Positions 49,095 to 58,879 are shown, numbered from the stretch's first letter. The stretch is 64,000 nucleotides of DNA from Paenibacillus sp. (GCA_023512345.1 JAILZT010000005.1:1-64000); one strand, 5' to 3'. A program made the numbers and translations. The notes: generated from the sequence alone by a model not told the origin.

Positions 49095-49715
49095 TTATAT
49101 TTTTTTCGCAATATAGTCTACAAAGCCTTGCCGTATCCGTTCACCTTCAAAAATACGCTCCAACACCCTGTCTTCTTTGTACAATACTTCCATGTCACTG
49201 AACAAAATATCCGGCTCATCGGGTCTGTAATAAGAATGAATAACCGGAAGATCATCATCGAATTGTTCATATTGATTTTCACCGAGGTCCGGTCCCTCAC
49301 CACAGCGGAAGTCATTCACTGTGAGGAAATTAACGAAGAGTAGTCCACCGGGTTTTAGTACACGCTTCATCTCTTCAACGGACTGTACGACTTCGCTTTT
49401 CCTCATGTGAAAGACTGAGTTATAGGAATATACAAAGGGGATCGATTCATCCGCAAAGGTCAGCTGCCGCATATCTCCCTGCCGAATATCCAGAAAAAAT
49501 TGATGCTTTTGTCCAAAAGTATTAGCCAGTTCGATTTGCTGCTCATCACTATCGATGCCATGGGTTATGTATCCATACTGAGCGAATAAAGCTAAAGGCG
49601 GGGTATCTCCACCAGCTCCACAGTCTAAAACGACCCTGTTCATTTCTGTCTCATTGCAGAACATCAAGTATCGGTATAAAGGCGTCTGTTTGAAAATTTC
49701 GGCCACAGTGAACAC
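49095..49715 (-). CDS. Class I SAM-dependent methyltransferase
   Basis: VVLDCGAGGDTPPLALFAQYGYITHGIDSDEQQIELA...VLKPGGLLFVNFL. Confidence 0.85.
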   Translation of the reverse strand: MFTVAEIFKQTPLYRYLMFCNETEMNRVVLDCGAGGDTPPLALFAQYGYITHGIDSDEQQIELANTFGQKHQFFLDIRQGDMRQLTFADESIPFVYSYNSVFHMRKSEVVQSVEEMKRVLKPGGLLFVNFLTVNDFRCGEGPDLGENQYEQFDDDLPVIHSYYRPDEPDILFSDMEVLYKEDRVLERIFEGERIRQGFVDYIAKKI

Positions 49716-49720
49716 TCCTT

Positions 49721-50290
49721 TTATTTTTTCTGCTTCTTAAAGCAGGAGGTATCACGTTCTAATCGTTCGGCAGAGAGTCCTTTATGTACTAGCTGTTTTT
49801 CATTCCAGTGATAGAGCCCCTCATATGCCCCATCCAACCCAAGCTTCGCATACATTTCTGTGCAATAACCCTGTAATTTGATTTCTAGTCTGCTGGCATT
49901 ATTTTTAAATCTCTTCAGCTCCCGGATGATATGAGCTCTTCCTGCTGGTGTGAAGGTATCTTGAATACGCTCTTTAAAATAATCATGAACTATGTAGTTG
50001 CGCTGCTTCCACACGTTCTGCAATTGTGCTGTTTCCTCCTCAGAGAAAGGGAAATGATGCTGGATTTCTTTGATGAGCTGGCCGAGTGTATTGCCAAGTT
50101 TACGCTGATACAGATCCGCTAAATCTGCTTCGGAAGGTGTTTTACCCTGTGACAGCTTCGTGAGCAGCAACAGGTTGGTAAGCTGCTGTTCCAGCGCTTG
50201 TCCATAGTAAACAGCCAGTCCGAAATAAGCGAATAACTCTTTGGAATGTTCACTCTCCGGTAATTGTGTGTCCTTCATCTTTCCTCCCAC
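49721..50290 (-). CDS. Hypothetical protein
   Basis: Intact ORF with RBS; no family recognised. Confidence 0.6.
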   Translation of the reverse strand: MGGKMKDTQLPESEHSKELFAYFGLAVYYGQALEQQLTNLLLLTKLSQGKTPSEADLADLYQRKLGNTLGQLIKEIQHHFPFSEEETAQLQNVWKQRNYIVHDYFKERIQDTFTPAGRAHIIRELKRFKNNASRLEIKLQGYCTEMYAKLGLDGAYEGLYHWNEKQLVHKGLSAERLERDTSCFKKQKK

Positions 50291-50322
50291 TGAAATTTTT
50301 TAATAAATTGATAAGGACTTAT

Positions 50323-51036
50323 TTATATTCTCGAATAATCTTTTTTTCCAACTCTAAATAAGTACAATGCTATTAAAAGAACTATATACAATGATACATG
50401 AACAAAAGACATTAGCATACTTGAAACTGGCAGGGAGTCCCCATTCATCAGGGCATTCATTAATGGAGCTACCGGCGGCAGAAGAAGGCCTAAGAGTTTG
50501 AGGTATCCGGTTAACAGGCCACTAATCTGAGTTCCACCAATGGACAGGATGATAATCCCTAACATGAGCCCGGCAGCATAACTCCTTTTAGCAATCCAGG
50601 ATGATTGAAGAAACAAGGAAATAGTAATTCCTAGTAGTCCCATGAGACCATGTCCTGCCAATGCCAGCAGAAATCGATAAAAACCTACCGGTTCAGAGAA
50701 CTGTCTTGTGATCAGTGGATACAACACTATCATCACATCTAATAGTAGAGTAAGGATTGACAGGCTAAGGATTCCACCAATACTATATCTTCTCGCACTT
50801 CTTAAATGAACAATTAACACTTGCCTTAGAACTGCATGCTCATGATTCAGAAAACTCAATCCCATAGCGGCACACCCGATAAACAAAATCACAGCAGTAG
50901 CAGCATAACTATTCATTACGGGGTTCGGCTTGTATGAATACAATACTAACACCGCGATAACTATACCCGACAATGGAGCAAAATAACGCTGAGAGCGAGT
51001 GTAGCTTTTGAGTATATGACCTATCAATGAGCTCAT
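50323..51036 (-). CDS. ABC transporter permease-like membrane protein
   Basis: Multiple TM segments; start overlaps the stop of the adjacent ABC ATPase gene. Confidence 0.65.
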   Translation of the reverse strand: MSSLIGHILKSYTRSQRYFAPLSGIVIAVLVLYSYKPNPVMNSYAATAVILFIGCAAMGLSFLNHEHAVLRQVLIVHLRSARRYSIGGILSLSILTLLLDVMIVLYPLITRQFSEPVGFYRFLLALAGHGLMGLLGITISLFLQSSWIAKRSYAAGLMLGIIILSIGGTQISGLLTGYLKLLGLLLPPVAPLMNALMNGDSLPVSSMLMSFVHVSLYIVLLIALYLFRVGKKDYSRI

Positions 51037-51977
51037 GACTCAGACCCCCTTAGGTTAGAAGCTTTAGGGGTCATCCATGACTCTAGTCCCGAAAGTCCTC
51101 CGATACGCTCCACCGAGATCACAGAGCCTCCAGCATCCAGTATGTTCCGCAGAAAGGTGTCGCAGTGTGAAGCTTGAACAGAAATCAGTGAACAATCATA
51201 ACCCATTTGCTCAACCGATGTATCCCAAGAAAGAAACCCTGGCATCTGCTCTAATTGTGTGTTTGACTCCTGCTGCGAAAGGCCTCTGTAACTAATTCTC
51301 GAATAAGAGGTGCTATGTAATTCTGATCGGTTTATCGTCCGTATCGTTCTACCTGTCTGCAGCACATGGACGTTATCAGCCAACGCTTTTATCCATTGCG
51401 GTTCATGAACTGAAAATACCAAAGCCGTCCCTTGCCTTTTCATGTCACTAACGCATTCAAGCAAAGATTCCTTAGCAGGAGCATCAAGTCCTGACATCGG
51501 CTCATCAAGCAGCAGCAACGAAGGCCTAACGAGCATGCTTTGCATGAGATTCACCTTTTGAAGCATGCCTTTTGAGAAGCTCTCCATTGGACGTGTACGG
51601 TAACTTTCCAGGCGAAAACAGACTAACAGCTCTGAAATCCTACGATCTATTTCTACAGGTGCAAAACCGTGTAAGCGTCCAACACACCTCAAAAACTCCT
51701 CTGGAGTAAACTTTAGACCCGGGAAAATCTCGGGAGCATACCCGATCCTCATTCCCTTCTCCTTATAGAGCAAACGGCCGCACGAGATCTGAATTAAACC
51801 AGCAAGAATGGACAACATTGTACTTTTACCGGAGCCATTTCGACCAATTATAGCTGTAGCAGACCCCGGCTCAATCCTCATAGAGACTTCATCAAGCACC
51901 GATATTCCGTTATATTTTTTCCCGACTCGCTCAAGTTCAATTAGAGGTAATTCGCTGACTTTATCCTTGGTTTTCAT
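51033..51977 (-). CDS. ABC transporter ATP-binding protein
   Basis: IGRNGSGKSTMLSILAGL, FSKGMLQKVNLMQSML, LLLLDEPMSGLD. Confidence 0.9.
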   Translation of the reverse strand: MKTKDKVSELPLIELERVGKKYNGISVLDEVSMRIEPGSATAIIGRNGSGKSTMLSILAGLIQISCGRLLYKEKGMRIGYAPEIFPGLKFTPEEFLRCVGRLHGFAPVEIDRRISELLVCFRLESYRTRPMESFSKGMLQKVNLMQSMLVRPSLLLLDEPMSGLDAPAKESLLECVSDMKRQGTALVFSVHEPQWIKALADNVHVLQTGRTIRTINRSELHSTSYSRISYRGLSQQESNTQLEQMPGFLSWDTSVEQMGYDCSLISVQASHCDTFLRNILDAGGSVISVERIGGLSGLESWMTPKASNLRGSES

Positions 51978-52096
51978 TGATACTCCTATCAAAAATTCAG
52001 TTCTAACCTGTAGTAACTCTACATCCCATTTATTCGCCGGATACATACTAATTTCCTTTTAACGAAGACGATTAAAGTTATCATTCATAATTAAAT

Positions 52097-52142
52097 AAGA
52101 CCAAGCTAGTGCAGTGTGTTTCCTGCTCCAGCCTGGTCTTAT
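52097..52142 (-). terminator. Terminator downstream of Cys-rich protein
   Basis: aagacca...tggtctt with T-rich flank on the minus strand. Confidence 0.6.
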
Positions 52143-52172
52143 ATACACTAACTTCAACAATCCCTCAGGCCA

Positions 52173-52520
52173 TTATGCATACACCGCAACAGCTTCACTT
52201 ATCTGACGACAAGCCTCTGCACATTCTCGGCAAGCTTCGATGCAGTCCTTACAATGTGTATGTACATTTAGGCTGCATACTTCAGCACAGGCTTCACAAA
52301 TTTCCGCACACAAGCGGCATATTTCAGCAACAAAAGGGCTTTGACGGGACATCGCCTGTATTGCATATCCACAAATATCAGCACATTCCCGATCCATACG
52401 AATCGTATCTCGCAGTAATTCAAGGTCGTACTTTTTCAGGCTTGAGACATAACTATAATTACAGGCGTTCATACACTTGATACAAGCATCAATGCACTCC
52501 TGATATTGAATTGGGGTCAT
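52173..52520 (-). CDS. Four-helix bundle copper-binding-type Cys-rich protein (DUF326)
   Basis: CIDACIKCMNACN...CADICGYAI...CRLCAEICEACAEVCSLNVHTHCKDCIEACRECAEACRQI. Confidence 0.92.
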   Translation of the reverse strand: MTPIQYQECIDACIKCMNACNYSYVSSLKKYDLELLRDTIRMDRECADICGYAIQAMSRQSPFVAEICRLCAEICEACAEVCSLNVHTHCKDCIEACRECAEACRQISEAVAVYA

Positions 52521-52652
52521 AGCCTTAACCTCCTGCTTTTTGATGGGTATGTCTTTGTATTAACCTATAGGAATAGCAACGAACCAACCAATTTATAGCG
52601 CTAATTATTGAAAATTAAGATTTTATTCTGGAGGAAAATCATTCATTATCCA

Positions 52653-53690
52653 TTACAAATTTCTTTTCACAGTGCTCGGCCTTACCAAAATCCGCTTCTC
52701 CATCTGCAGCAACTTCTTACGCAGCTCACTAGATGAGAAGTGCTCCCCAATAAATACAGCAACGTCCGGGACCTCACCTTGTGGAGTGATTTTCATATAA
52801 TCCGCTTCCCGATAAGCATATTGGAAAAGAAAACGGCTTGAGGTATCACTAAACGTTAAAATCCCCTTAGCCCTATACACATCCCGAGGAAGCGCTTGAA
52901 CAAACTCTTCAAATTCCACACTGTCCACTGGACGTTTAAAATAATGCGTGTATGCCATTACATGATCGTGTGCGGCATGAACAGAACCATTTTCCTGCTG
53001 ACTCCCAGGGTCGCCACTGTCTAACAGAAGTTCTGAGGCCACATCCTCCTCTACCTCATACTCACCTTCACTTAAAATCCCCCCAGAATTGCTGAGGAGT
53101 TCCTCAGGTTCCAGTTCACAGCGAACAGTAGGCATAATCGGTGCAAAAGCATTCCATTTTCGCAGCACACCAGTAACCTCTTCGACTTCTTCTGCGGTCA
53201 CTCGATCCGTCTTGTTTAAGATCAGCACTGAAGCACAGCGGATTTGCTCCTGCATCAGCCTATAAGTCTTGCCTTGCTGCGAACGGTGCAGCTCGAGAAT
53301 ATGGGCGGCATCTACAACTGTAATTAGGCTCCTTAGCTCAACTTTGAGGTACAGCGACGTTTCGGTCACACCATCCACAATTTCAAGCGGATTCGCCGCA
53401 CCTGTAGCTTCGATTATCACCACATCCGGTGACTCCTTTTTCACAAGGGTTGTCAGTTCAGTACTGAGATCCCCGCGAATAGAGCAGCAGATACAACCTC
53501 CCAGTAATTCCGCCATCGGCACCGTTTGTTCCACTAGAAGCCCGTCCAGGTTCACCTCTCCCAGCTCATTCATAACGACTGCCGGACGCAGTCCCTGGCT
53601 CTTCCAATGCTCCAATAAACGCTGCAGCAAAGTTGTTTTGCCACTTCCCAAAAATCCAGACAATATATATACAGGTACAACCTGTTCCAC
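52653..53690 (-). CDS. CobW/COG0523 family GTP-binding protein
   Basis: VYILSGFLGSGKTTLLQRLLEHW, GGCICCSIRGDL, ILNKTDRV. Confidence 0.93.
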   Translation of the reverse strand: MEQVVPVYILSGFLGSGKTTLLQRLLEHWKSQGLRPAVVMNELGEVNLDGLLVEQTVPMAELLGGCICCSIRGDLSTELTTLVKKESPDVVIIEATGAANPLEIVDGVTETSLYLKVELRSLITVVDAAHILELHRSQQGKTYRLMQEQIRCASVLILNKTDRVTAEEVEEVTGVLRKWNAFAPIMPTVRCELEPEELLSNSGGILSEGEYEVEEDVASELLLDSGDPGSQQENGSVHAAHDHVMAYTHYFKRPVDSVEFEEFVQALPRDVYRAKGILTFSDTSSRFLFQYAYREADYMKITPQGEVPDVAVFIGEHFSSSELRKKLLQMEKRILVRPSTVKRNL

Positions 53691-53872
53691 GCTTCATCTC
53701 TCCCAATAAAAACCTTTATGCTAGCGAGTGTACTACAACCAGTCATATAGACGCAACCTCATAACTAACGCCAGACCCGTCTGCTAACAAATTGGATAAC
53801 TTGTCTTTGCCTAAGCCATACCCTATCATGAGGATATACTGTAGTCTAAACCCCGCCAAGGAGCTGATCAAG

Positions 53873-54388
53873 TTGTCATCTGTCGAAGAACATCGCAAGG
53901 AAGCGCCAAAATCTGTTAACTGCTACATCATCACCGTCTCCGATACCCGTACCCCTGAAACTGATTCCGGTGGTGACCTTGTTCAAAAATTCCTTGAAGA
54001 AGCTGGCCATACGATTGCAGGCCGGACTATTGTGAAGGACGATTATGAAGATATTCGAGAACTGGTCTATAAAAATTCAGTACATACTGGGATAGAAGCC
54101 ATCATCCTAACAGGTGGCACAGGTATTTCCCCGCGAGATACAACTTACGAATCTGTAGCGTCATTGCTCGACAAAGTATTACCGGGTTTTGGTGAGATTT
54201 TTCGGTTTCTCAGTTTCACGGAGGATATTGGATCAGCAGCCATCCTTAGCCGCGCTATTGCGGGTACGATCGGGAACACCGCTATTTTTTCCATACCCGG
54301 TTCAACGGGAGCGGTTAAGCTGGCTATGAGCAGAATCATCATCCCCGAGCTGGGACATGTGATGCGGGAGATTTATAAGCGTGGTTGA
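53873..54388 (+). CDS. moaB: Molybdenum cofactor biosynthesis protein MoaB (MogA/MoaB family)
   Basis: CYIITVSDTRTPETDSGGDLVQKFLEEAGH, ILTGGTGISPRDTTYE, FSIPGSTGAVKLAM. TTG start after aaggag at 53873. Confidence 0.92.
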   Translation: MSSVEEHRKEAPKSVNCYIITVSDTRTPETDSGGDLVQKFLEEAGHTIAGRTIVKDDYEDIRELVYKNSVHTGIEAIILTGGTGISPRDTTYESVASLLDKVLPGFGEIFRFLSFTEDIGSAAILSRAIAGTIGNTAIFSIPGSTGAVKLAMSRIIIPELGHVMREIYKRG

Positions 54389-54449
54389 TATGATTTCCGA
54401 CCATAAGTTCATGTGATTCCGGGTATCTGTCCGGTTTTCAACGTTTGTG

Positions 54450-54636
54450 TTGTATATATGCAATTGAATTCCACCATTTGGCTCGTTTTCCTGGTTCCTG
54501 TTGCATATATGCAATAGATTCTGGCTATCTGGGTGATTTTCTTGATATATGTTGTATATATACAATAACTCTGACCATCTGGCCACTTTTCTTAGTTTGT
54601 GTTGTATATATGCAATTGGATTCCACCATTTGGCTG
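54450..54636. repeat. Tandem array of four ~51-bp units each with a TTG(T/C)ATATAT(G/A)CAA dyad
   Basis: Dyads start at 54450, 54501, 54552, 54602; shared ...ccaccatttggc... spacer motif. Confidence 0.92.
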
Positions 54637-54700
54637 TTTACCCTCGGTGCTTAGTGGCACGATACGTACATCAATTCTACTAACCCATTTTTTTCGCACC

Positions 54701-54758
54701 CTAAAAATCGCTACATTGTAGGAGGCAGGCATCCGCCGCCCCTTAATGAGCGATTTTT
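54701..54758. terminator. Bidirectional terminator between moaB and convergent lipoprotein gene
   Basis: aaaaatcgct...agcgattttt. Confidence 0.75.
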
Positions 54759-54814
54759 TAATGTAATATCCTAATAGAGTTTGAATTTAGAATTGGATTA
54801 GGTTTTATTGGGGT

Positions 54815-55357
54815 TTATTGAAATTGACGACCATTATTGCCTGCACCCTGCCCGCTATCCAAACGATCAAGAATCCCTGAAAATAAGGCTTTCACCTTTT
54901 GCGAATATTTCCCCTTGTTCTTCCCCATTGAAGTATAGATAAGAGAAGTATTGTTCTTATTGTAGATTTCTGTCAATGTCGTGGAGGTTTCAGCCACTCG
55001 AAGTGTTCCATACCAGTGCGGTACCCGATTCATCAGCTCTTGTTCACTGGAGAACACATGAATTGTAATCATCTGTGTCGGCTGGCTGTCAATGAGATAC
55101 TGGTAACTAATATTGCCTCTTCCGTCTTCTGTATACTTTTCATGGGTCAAATTGACGTGATCACGAGCAAAAGCGAGTCTCATTTGCTTCAAGAAGCGTC
55201 CATTCAATCCTTTTCCTTGCGACTGTGCTCGTAATACACCCTCCTGAACGGTTTGCATGTTGTACCTTCCAGCTTCCTTCTGCACTTGATCATCACTGCA
55301 GCCCGTCATCACCATCCCTAACAACATTACAGCAGCTACTATTATACGGCGTTTCAT
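54815..55357 (-). CDS. Hypothetical lipoprotein
   Basis: MKRRIIVAAVMLLGMVMTGCSDD lipoprotein signal. Confidence 0.75.
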   Translation of the reverse strand: MKRRIIVAAVMLLGMVMTGCSDDQVQKEAGRYNMQTVQEGVLRAQSQGKGLNGRFLKQMRLAFARDHVNLTHEKYTEDGRGNISYQYLIDSQPTQMITIHVFSSEQELMNRVPHWYGTLRVAETSTTLTEIYNKNNTSLIYTSMGKNKGKYSQKVKALFSGILDRLDSGQGAGNNGRQFQ

Positions 55358-55460
55358 GCCTGCTAACCCTTCTTTCTCACGGTTAATAATCCTGATAGGT
55401 ATAGCATGTCTGAGAAAAGAAAAACTATTCAGTCGCCGCAAACGGATCTGAGGGCAAAAG

Positions 55461-55495
55461 AAAAAGCCCGGCAGATTGCTTCTGCCAGGCTCTAC
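55461..55495 (-). terminator. Terminator of the 2-oxoacid oxidoreductase operon
   Basis: gcctggca...tgccgggc followed by ttttt on the minus strand. Confidence 0.75.
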
Positions 55496-55518
55496 ATTTA
55501 ATCAAATTCTAATCGATT

Positions 55519-57825
55519 TTACAAATCTGGATGCTCATGTTTTGCTTTCAGACGATTCCAGCGACGCTGTACCTCATCCTCGAAGCTTCGCAGAGCCGGT
55601 TCATTCTCAGGCTTCAACAGATGGCGGGTTTTGCCCATCGTTTTGAGCCAAGCAGAAAGTTCTACACGATTGTCTTTGTCCTCAGGATTGTAAGTAATCG
55701 TCGTTGTTCCATGCTCTACTTCATAAAGCGGGAAGAAGCAGGAATTCACGGCGAGGGACACAATGTTTTGACCATCCTTGTCGTCAGACATCCAGTTCAG
55801 CGGGCATGCGATAAGAATTTTGCCGTATACAAGGCCTTCATTCTGAGCGTACCACTGTGCTTTGGCTGCTTTCTTCACCAGATCCTGCGGATAAGCTTCG
55901 GAGCCTGTGAACACGTAAGGAATATTCGTAGCCGCCATAATTTGTGCAGTATCCTTATGTTGAGTAACTTTACCTTGTTGTTTCTTGCCTATGCTGGATG
56001 TAGAAGTACGGTGACCAAGCGGTGTAGAGTACGACTGTTGTGCTCCCGTGTTCATGTAACCCTCATTGTCATATTCTACAATAATCATCTTGTGGCCGCG
56101 GAGTGCCGCACCTATTGCTGGACCCATACCAATATCCATACCACCGTCTCCGGTTACCATGACAAAGGTAAAGTCATCTTGAAGACCAAGACCTTCGAGC
56201 TCGCCGCGACGTTTACGTTCCCAGAACATTTCTACCACACCGGAAAGTGTAGCTGCCCCATTTTGGAACAAGTTATGGATGAAGGTCGATTTATGGGAAG
56301 AATACGGATAACCCGTAGTCGTTACCATAGCACAGCCCGTATGATACAACGCTACGATATCACCCTCAATACCTTTGAAGAAAGTTTCCAATCCCGAGAA
56401 AATACCGCAGCCAGGACATGCACCGTGACCCGGTGATAACCGCTTAGGTTTCTTAGTTAAGTTCCGCAGGGGTGGAATCCGTACACTTAGTTTACCGGTT
56501 ACTTCATCCTGCTTAACCGTGATCAGTCCTGTTTTGAGAGAATCAAAATCCATTGGTTTCAATAAACGTTGTGGTGCTTTATCCGGAGAACCCGGGTTAT
56601 GACCGTAGTAGTCAAAAGGTACTGCTACACGATCTTCAGCTACTGCATCAATAGCCAACTGGAAGAAGTGATGCCCGTCCTCTGCATAAAAGTCTTTACC
56701 GCCCAATCCAAATACGCGGCTGATTACTTTAGTAGTTGTGTTGCCGTAAGTGAACAAGGCGGCCTTAATTTCATTCACCATATTACCACCGTGTCCACCT
56801 ATGGAATCCGCACGGTCACCTACAGTTATTGCTTTGACGTTCTTCAGCGCTTCAGCGATTTGCTTTTGCGGGAAAGGACGAATCATATTCGGTGAGATGG
56901 AACCTGCTTTGACGCCTTCAAGACGGAGCTGGTCCACTACATCCTTAATAATCTCCGAAGCCGAGTTCATTAGGAATACGACTACCTCAGCATCCTCCAT
57001 ACGGTATTGCTCAATCATAGGATAATGACGTCCGGTTAATTCACCGAATTCTTTAGCGATTTCTTCAAAGACTTCGCCTGCATTGTACATGGCTACCGAC
57101 TGCTGATATTTATTGTTGATGTAGTCCGGCTCATTCATATATGGACCCACAGTAACTGGATTATTGCGGTCTAGTGTATCTGTAAACCCTGTTGGCGGCT
57201 GCTCTCCCACAAAATTATGGACATCTGTACGGTGCGCGAAGGCTTGTACACGACGTTTTTGGTGAGAAGTGAAATATCCGTCAGAAGCCACCATAACGGG
57301 TAGGCGAACCTTGGCATGTTCAGCTAGTTTAAGGGCCATCAGGTTCATATCGTAAACAGATTGTGGATCACGGCACATCAGGATCGGCCAACCCGTATTT
57401 AGGGCATAATACAGATCCGAATGATCCCCATGAATATTAAGCGGTCCTGAAACGGAGCGGCAGATCAGATTCATAACCATCGGCATGCGTGTACCTGATT
57501 GTACAGGCATTTGCTCTAACATGAACATATAACCTTGCGCACTGGTAGCATTGAATACCCGTCCACCCGCTGTAGATGCACCGTAACAAATACCCGCTGA
57601 GCTGTGCTCGCCGTCTGATGGAATGAGCATAATATCATGCTGCCCGTTCGCTTTCATAGTATCGAGAAACTGTGCCACCTCCGTAGATGGCGAGATTGGG
57701 AAATAACCCATTACATGATAATTAATCTGATGGGCAGCGTAAGCCGCCATTTCATTACCGGATTCATATAGAAATTTCTGCTCAACCTTCGCCGAGCCTA
57801 CTTCTTTTTCATAATCGATAGCCAT
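55519..57825 (-). CDS. 2-oxoacid:acceptor (pyruvate:ferredoxin-type) oxidoreductase, fused alpha and beta (TPP) subunits
   Basis: N-terminal NYHVMGYFPISPSTEVAQFLD...; C-terminal GHGACPGCGIFSGLETFFKG, GDGGMDIGMGPAIGAALRG (TPP motif). Confidence 0.92.
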   Translation of the reverse strand: MAIDYEKEVGSAKVEQKFLYESGNEMAAYAAHQINYHVMGYFPISPSTEVAQFLDTMKANGQHDIMLIPSDGEHSSAGICYGASTAGGRVFNATSAQGYMFMLEQMPVQSGTRMPMVMNLICRSVSGPLNIHGDHSDLYYALNTGWPILMCRDPQSVYDMNLMALKLAEHAKVRLPVMVASDGYFTSHQKRRVQAFAHRTDVHNFVGEQPPTGFTDTLDRNNPVTVGPYMNEPDYINNKYQQSVAMYNAGEVFEEIAKEFGELTGRHYPMIEQYRMEDAEVVVFLMNSASEIIKDVVDQLRLEGVKAGSISPNMIRPFPQKQIAEALKNVKAITVGDRADSIGGHGGNMVNEIKAALFTYGNTTTKVISRVFGLGGKDFYAEDGHHFFQLAIDAVAEDRVAVPFDYYGHNPGSPDKAPQRLLKPMDFDSLKTGLITVKQDEVTGKLSVRIPPLRNLTKKPKRLSPGHGACPGCGIFSGLETFFKGIEGDIVALYHTGCAMVTTTGYPYSSHKSTFIHNLFQNGAATLSGVVEMFWERKRRGELEGLGLQDDFTFVMVTGDGGMDIGMGPAIGAALRGHKMIIVEYDNEGYMNTGAQQSYSTPLGHRTSTSSIGKKQQGKVTQHKDTAQIMAATNIPYVFTGSEAYPQDLVKKAAKAQWYAQNEGLVYGKILIACPLNWMSDDKDGQNIVSLAVNSCFFPLYEVEHGTTTITYNPEDKDNRVELSAWLKTMGKTRHLLKPENEPALRSFEDEVQRRWNRLKAKHEHPDL

Positions 57826-57850
57826 GTATGTTCCACCTTTCCTCCATTAA

Positions 57851-58879
57851 TTAAGCTTGGGTAATTAAATCGAAGATATGCCGCACGGTGTGACTCTCTG
57901 CATAGCCTTCTTCTTCACGTTCACTAGAAAGTGCAGTAGTAGGACAAGCTTCTACGCATTTCAGACAACCTTTGCAGTATTGATAATCAATACCTTGCAG
58001 GAACATTTGCGGGCGACCCTTCTTATCAGGCTGCTCTTCCCATACAAAACATAAATCCGGGCAAGCTGTATCACACTGCGCACAATGAATACAATCTTCA
58101 GCCTTGAAGTGAGGCAGATGACCAGAACGGGAAATGCTTAGATTTTTCAAAAAGCTGCTTCCTGGGTTGATGATAGTACCGCCAATAGGCTGTGTCTCAT
58201 ATCCAAGTGCAGAAATATCTGTGCGAACAAAGGCAGGCATAGACACACCCTCAGGCAGAGGGAAATGCATAAACTTCACTTCATTAAAACCACGATCAAA
58301 GGTAGTTAGGGCTGATTGGACAGCCTGCGGATATTTTTTGCCTAGTGACTGCTCAATAACACCCTTCATAATTTCTGGGTCAAGAAAATCACACATCCGG
58401 AACATAGCACCCAGCATGGCCATGTTAACCCGATTCTTCTCATCTAAAGCAATGCTAGTAGCATCAACCACTGCTATAGTTCCTGCCAGCATCTTCATGG
58501 ACGCCTTCAATTCCTCAGGTGATTTGGTCGAATTAACCAGTACCGTACTATGATCATAAATACCACTGGTTACATTAACTGTCTTCGCAAGTGCTTCATG
58601 AAATATTCCAACGACATGCGGCCGTTCTACAGGTGAAGTATCGCGGATAGGAGTGTTCAGATCACAAAAACGAATATGCGCTTTTACCGCTGAACCTTTT
58701 TTCTCCGAGCCATAGGACGAGAAGCTTACACCGTTCATTCCCGCACCAACAACTCCCGCCTCCGCGAGCATTTTACCGGCCAGGTTCGCACCCAGACCTC
58801 CTATTGATTCCAGACGAATCTCAAAAAAACCGAGCTCGTTCACTTTTGGCAACTGTACCACCGACATAGCCCCTTTCAT
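57851..58879 (-). CDS. 2-oxoacid:acceptor oxidoreductase, fused gamma subunit and 2x[4Fe-4S] ferredoxin domain
   Basis: GGLGANLAGKMLAEAGVV; CIHCAQCDTACPDLC and CKGCLKCVEACPTTA. Confidence 0.93.
   Translation of the reverse strand: MKGAMSVVQLPKVNELGFFEIRLESIGGLGANLAGKMLAEAGVVGAGMNGVSFSSYGSEKKGSAVKAHIRFCDLNTPIRDTSPVERPHVVGIFHEALAKTVNVTSGIYDHSTVLVNSTKSPEELKASMKMLAGTIAVVDATSIALDEKNRVNMAMLGAMFRMCDFLDPEIMKGVIEQSLGKKYPQAVQSALTTFDRGFNEVKFMHFPLPEGVSMPAFVRTDISALGYETQPIGGTIINPGSSFLKNLSISRSGHLPHFKAEDCIHCAQCDTACPDLCFVWEEQPDKKGRPQMFLQGIDYQYCKGCLKCVEACPTTALSSEREEEGYAESHTVRHIFDLITQA

Noticed and set aside
54450-54636. Possible CRISPR array
   Set aside because: The whole 51-bp unit is repeated, including the sequence between dyads, so there are no unique spacers. 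No cas genes are nearby.
54302-54654. ORFs 54302-54586(-) and 54445-54654(+) as genes
   Set aside because: Both are periodic translations of the 51-bp tandem repeat on opposite strands and have no RBS or known domain.
55531-56436. 301-aa ORF on the + strand antisense to the 2-oxoacid oxidoreductase
   Set aside because: Fully antisense to a well-supported CDS, with no recognisable domain.
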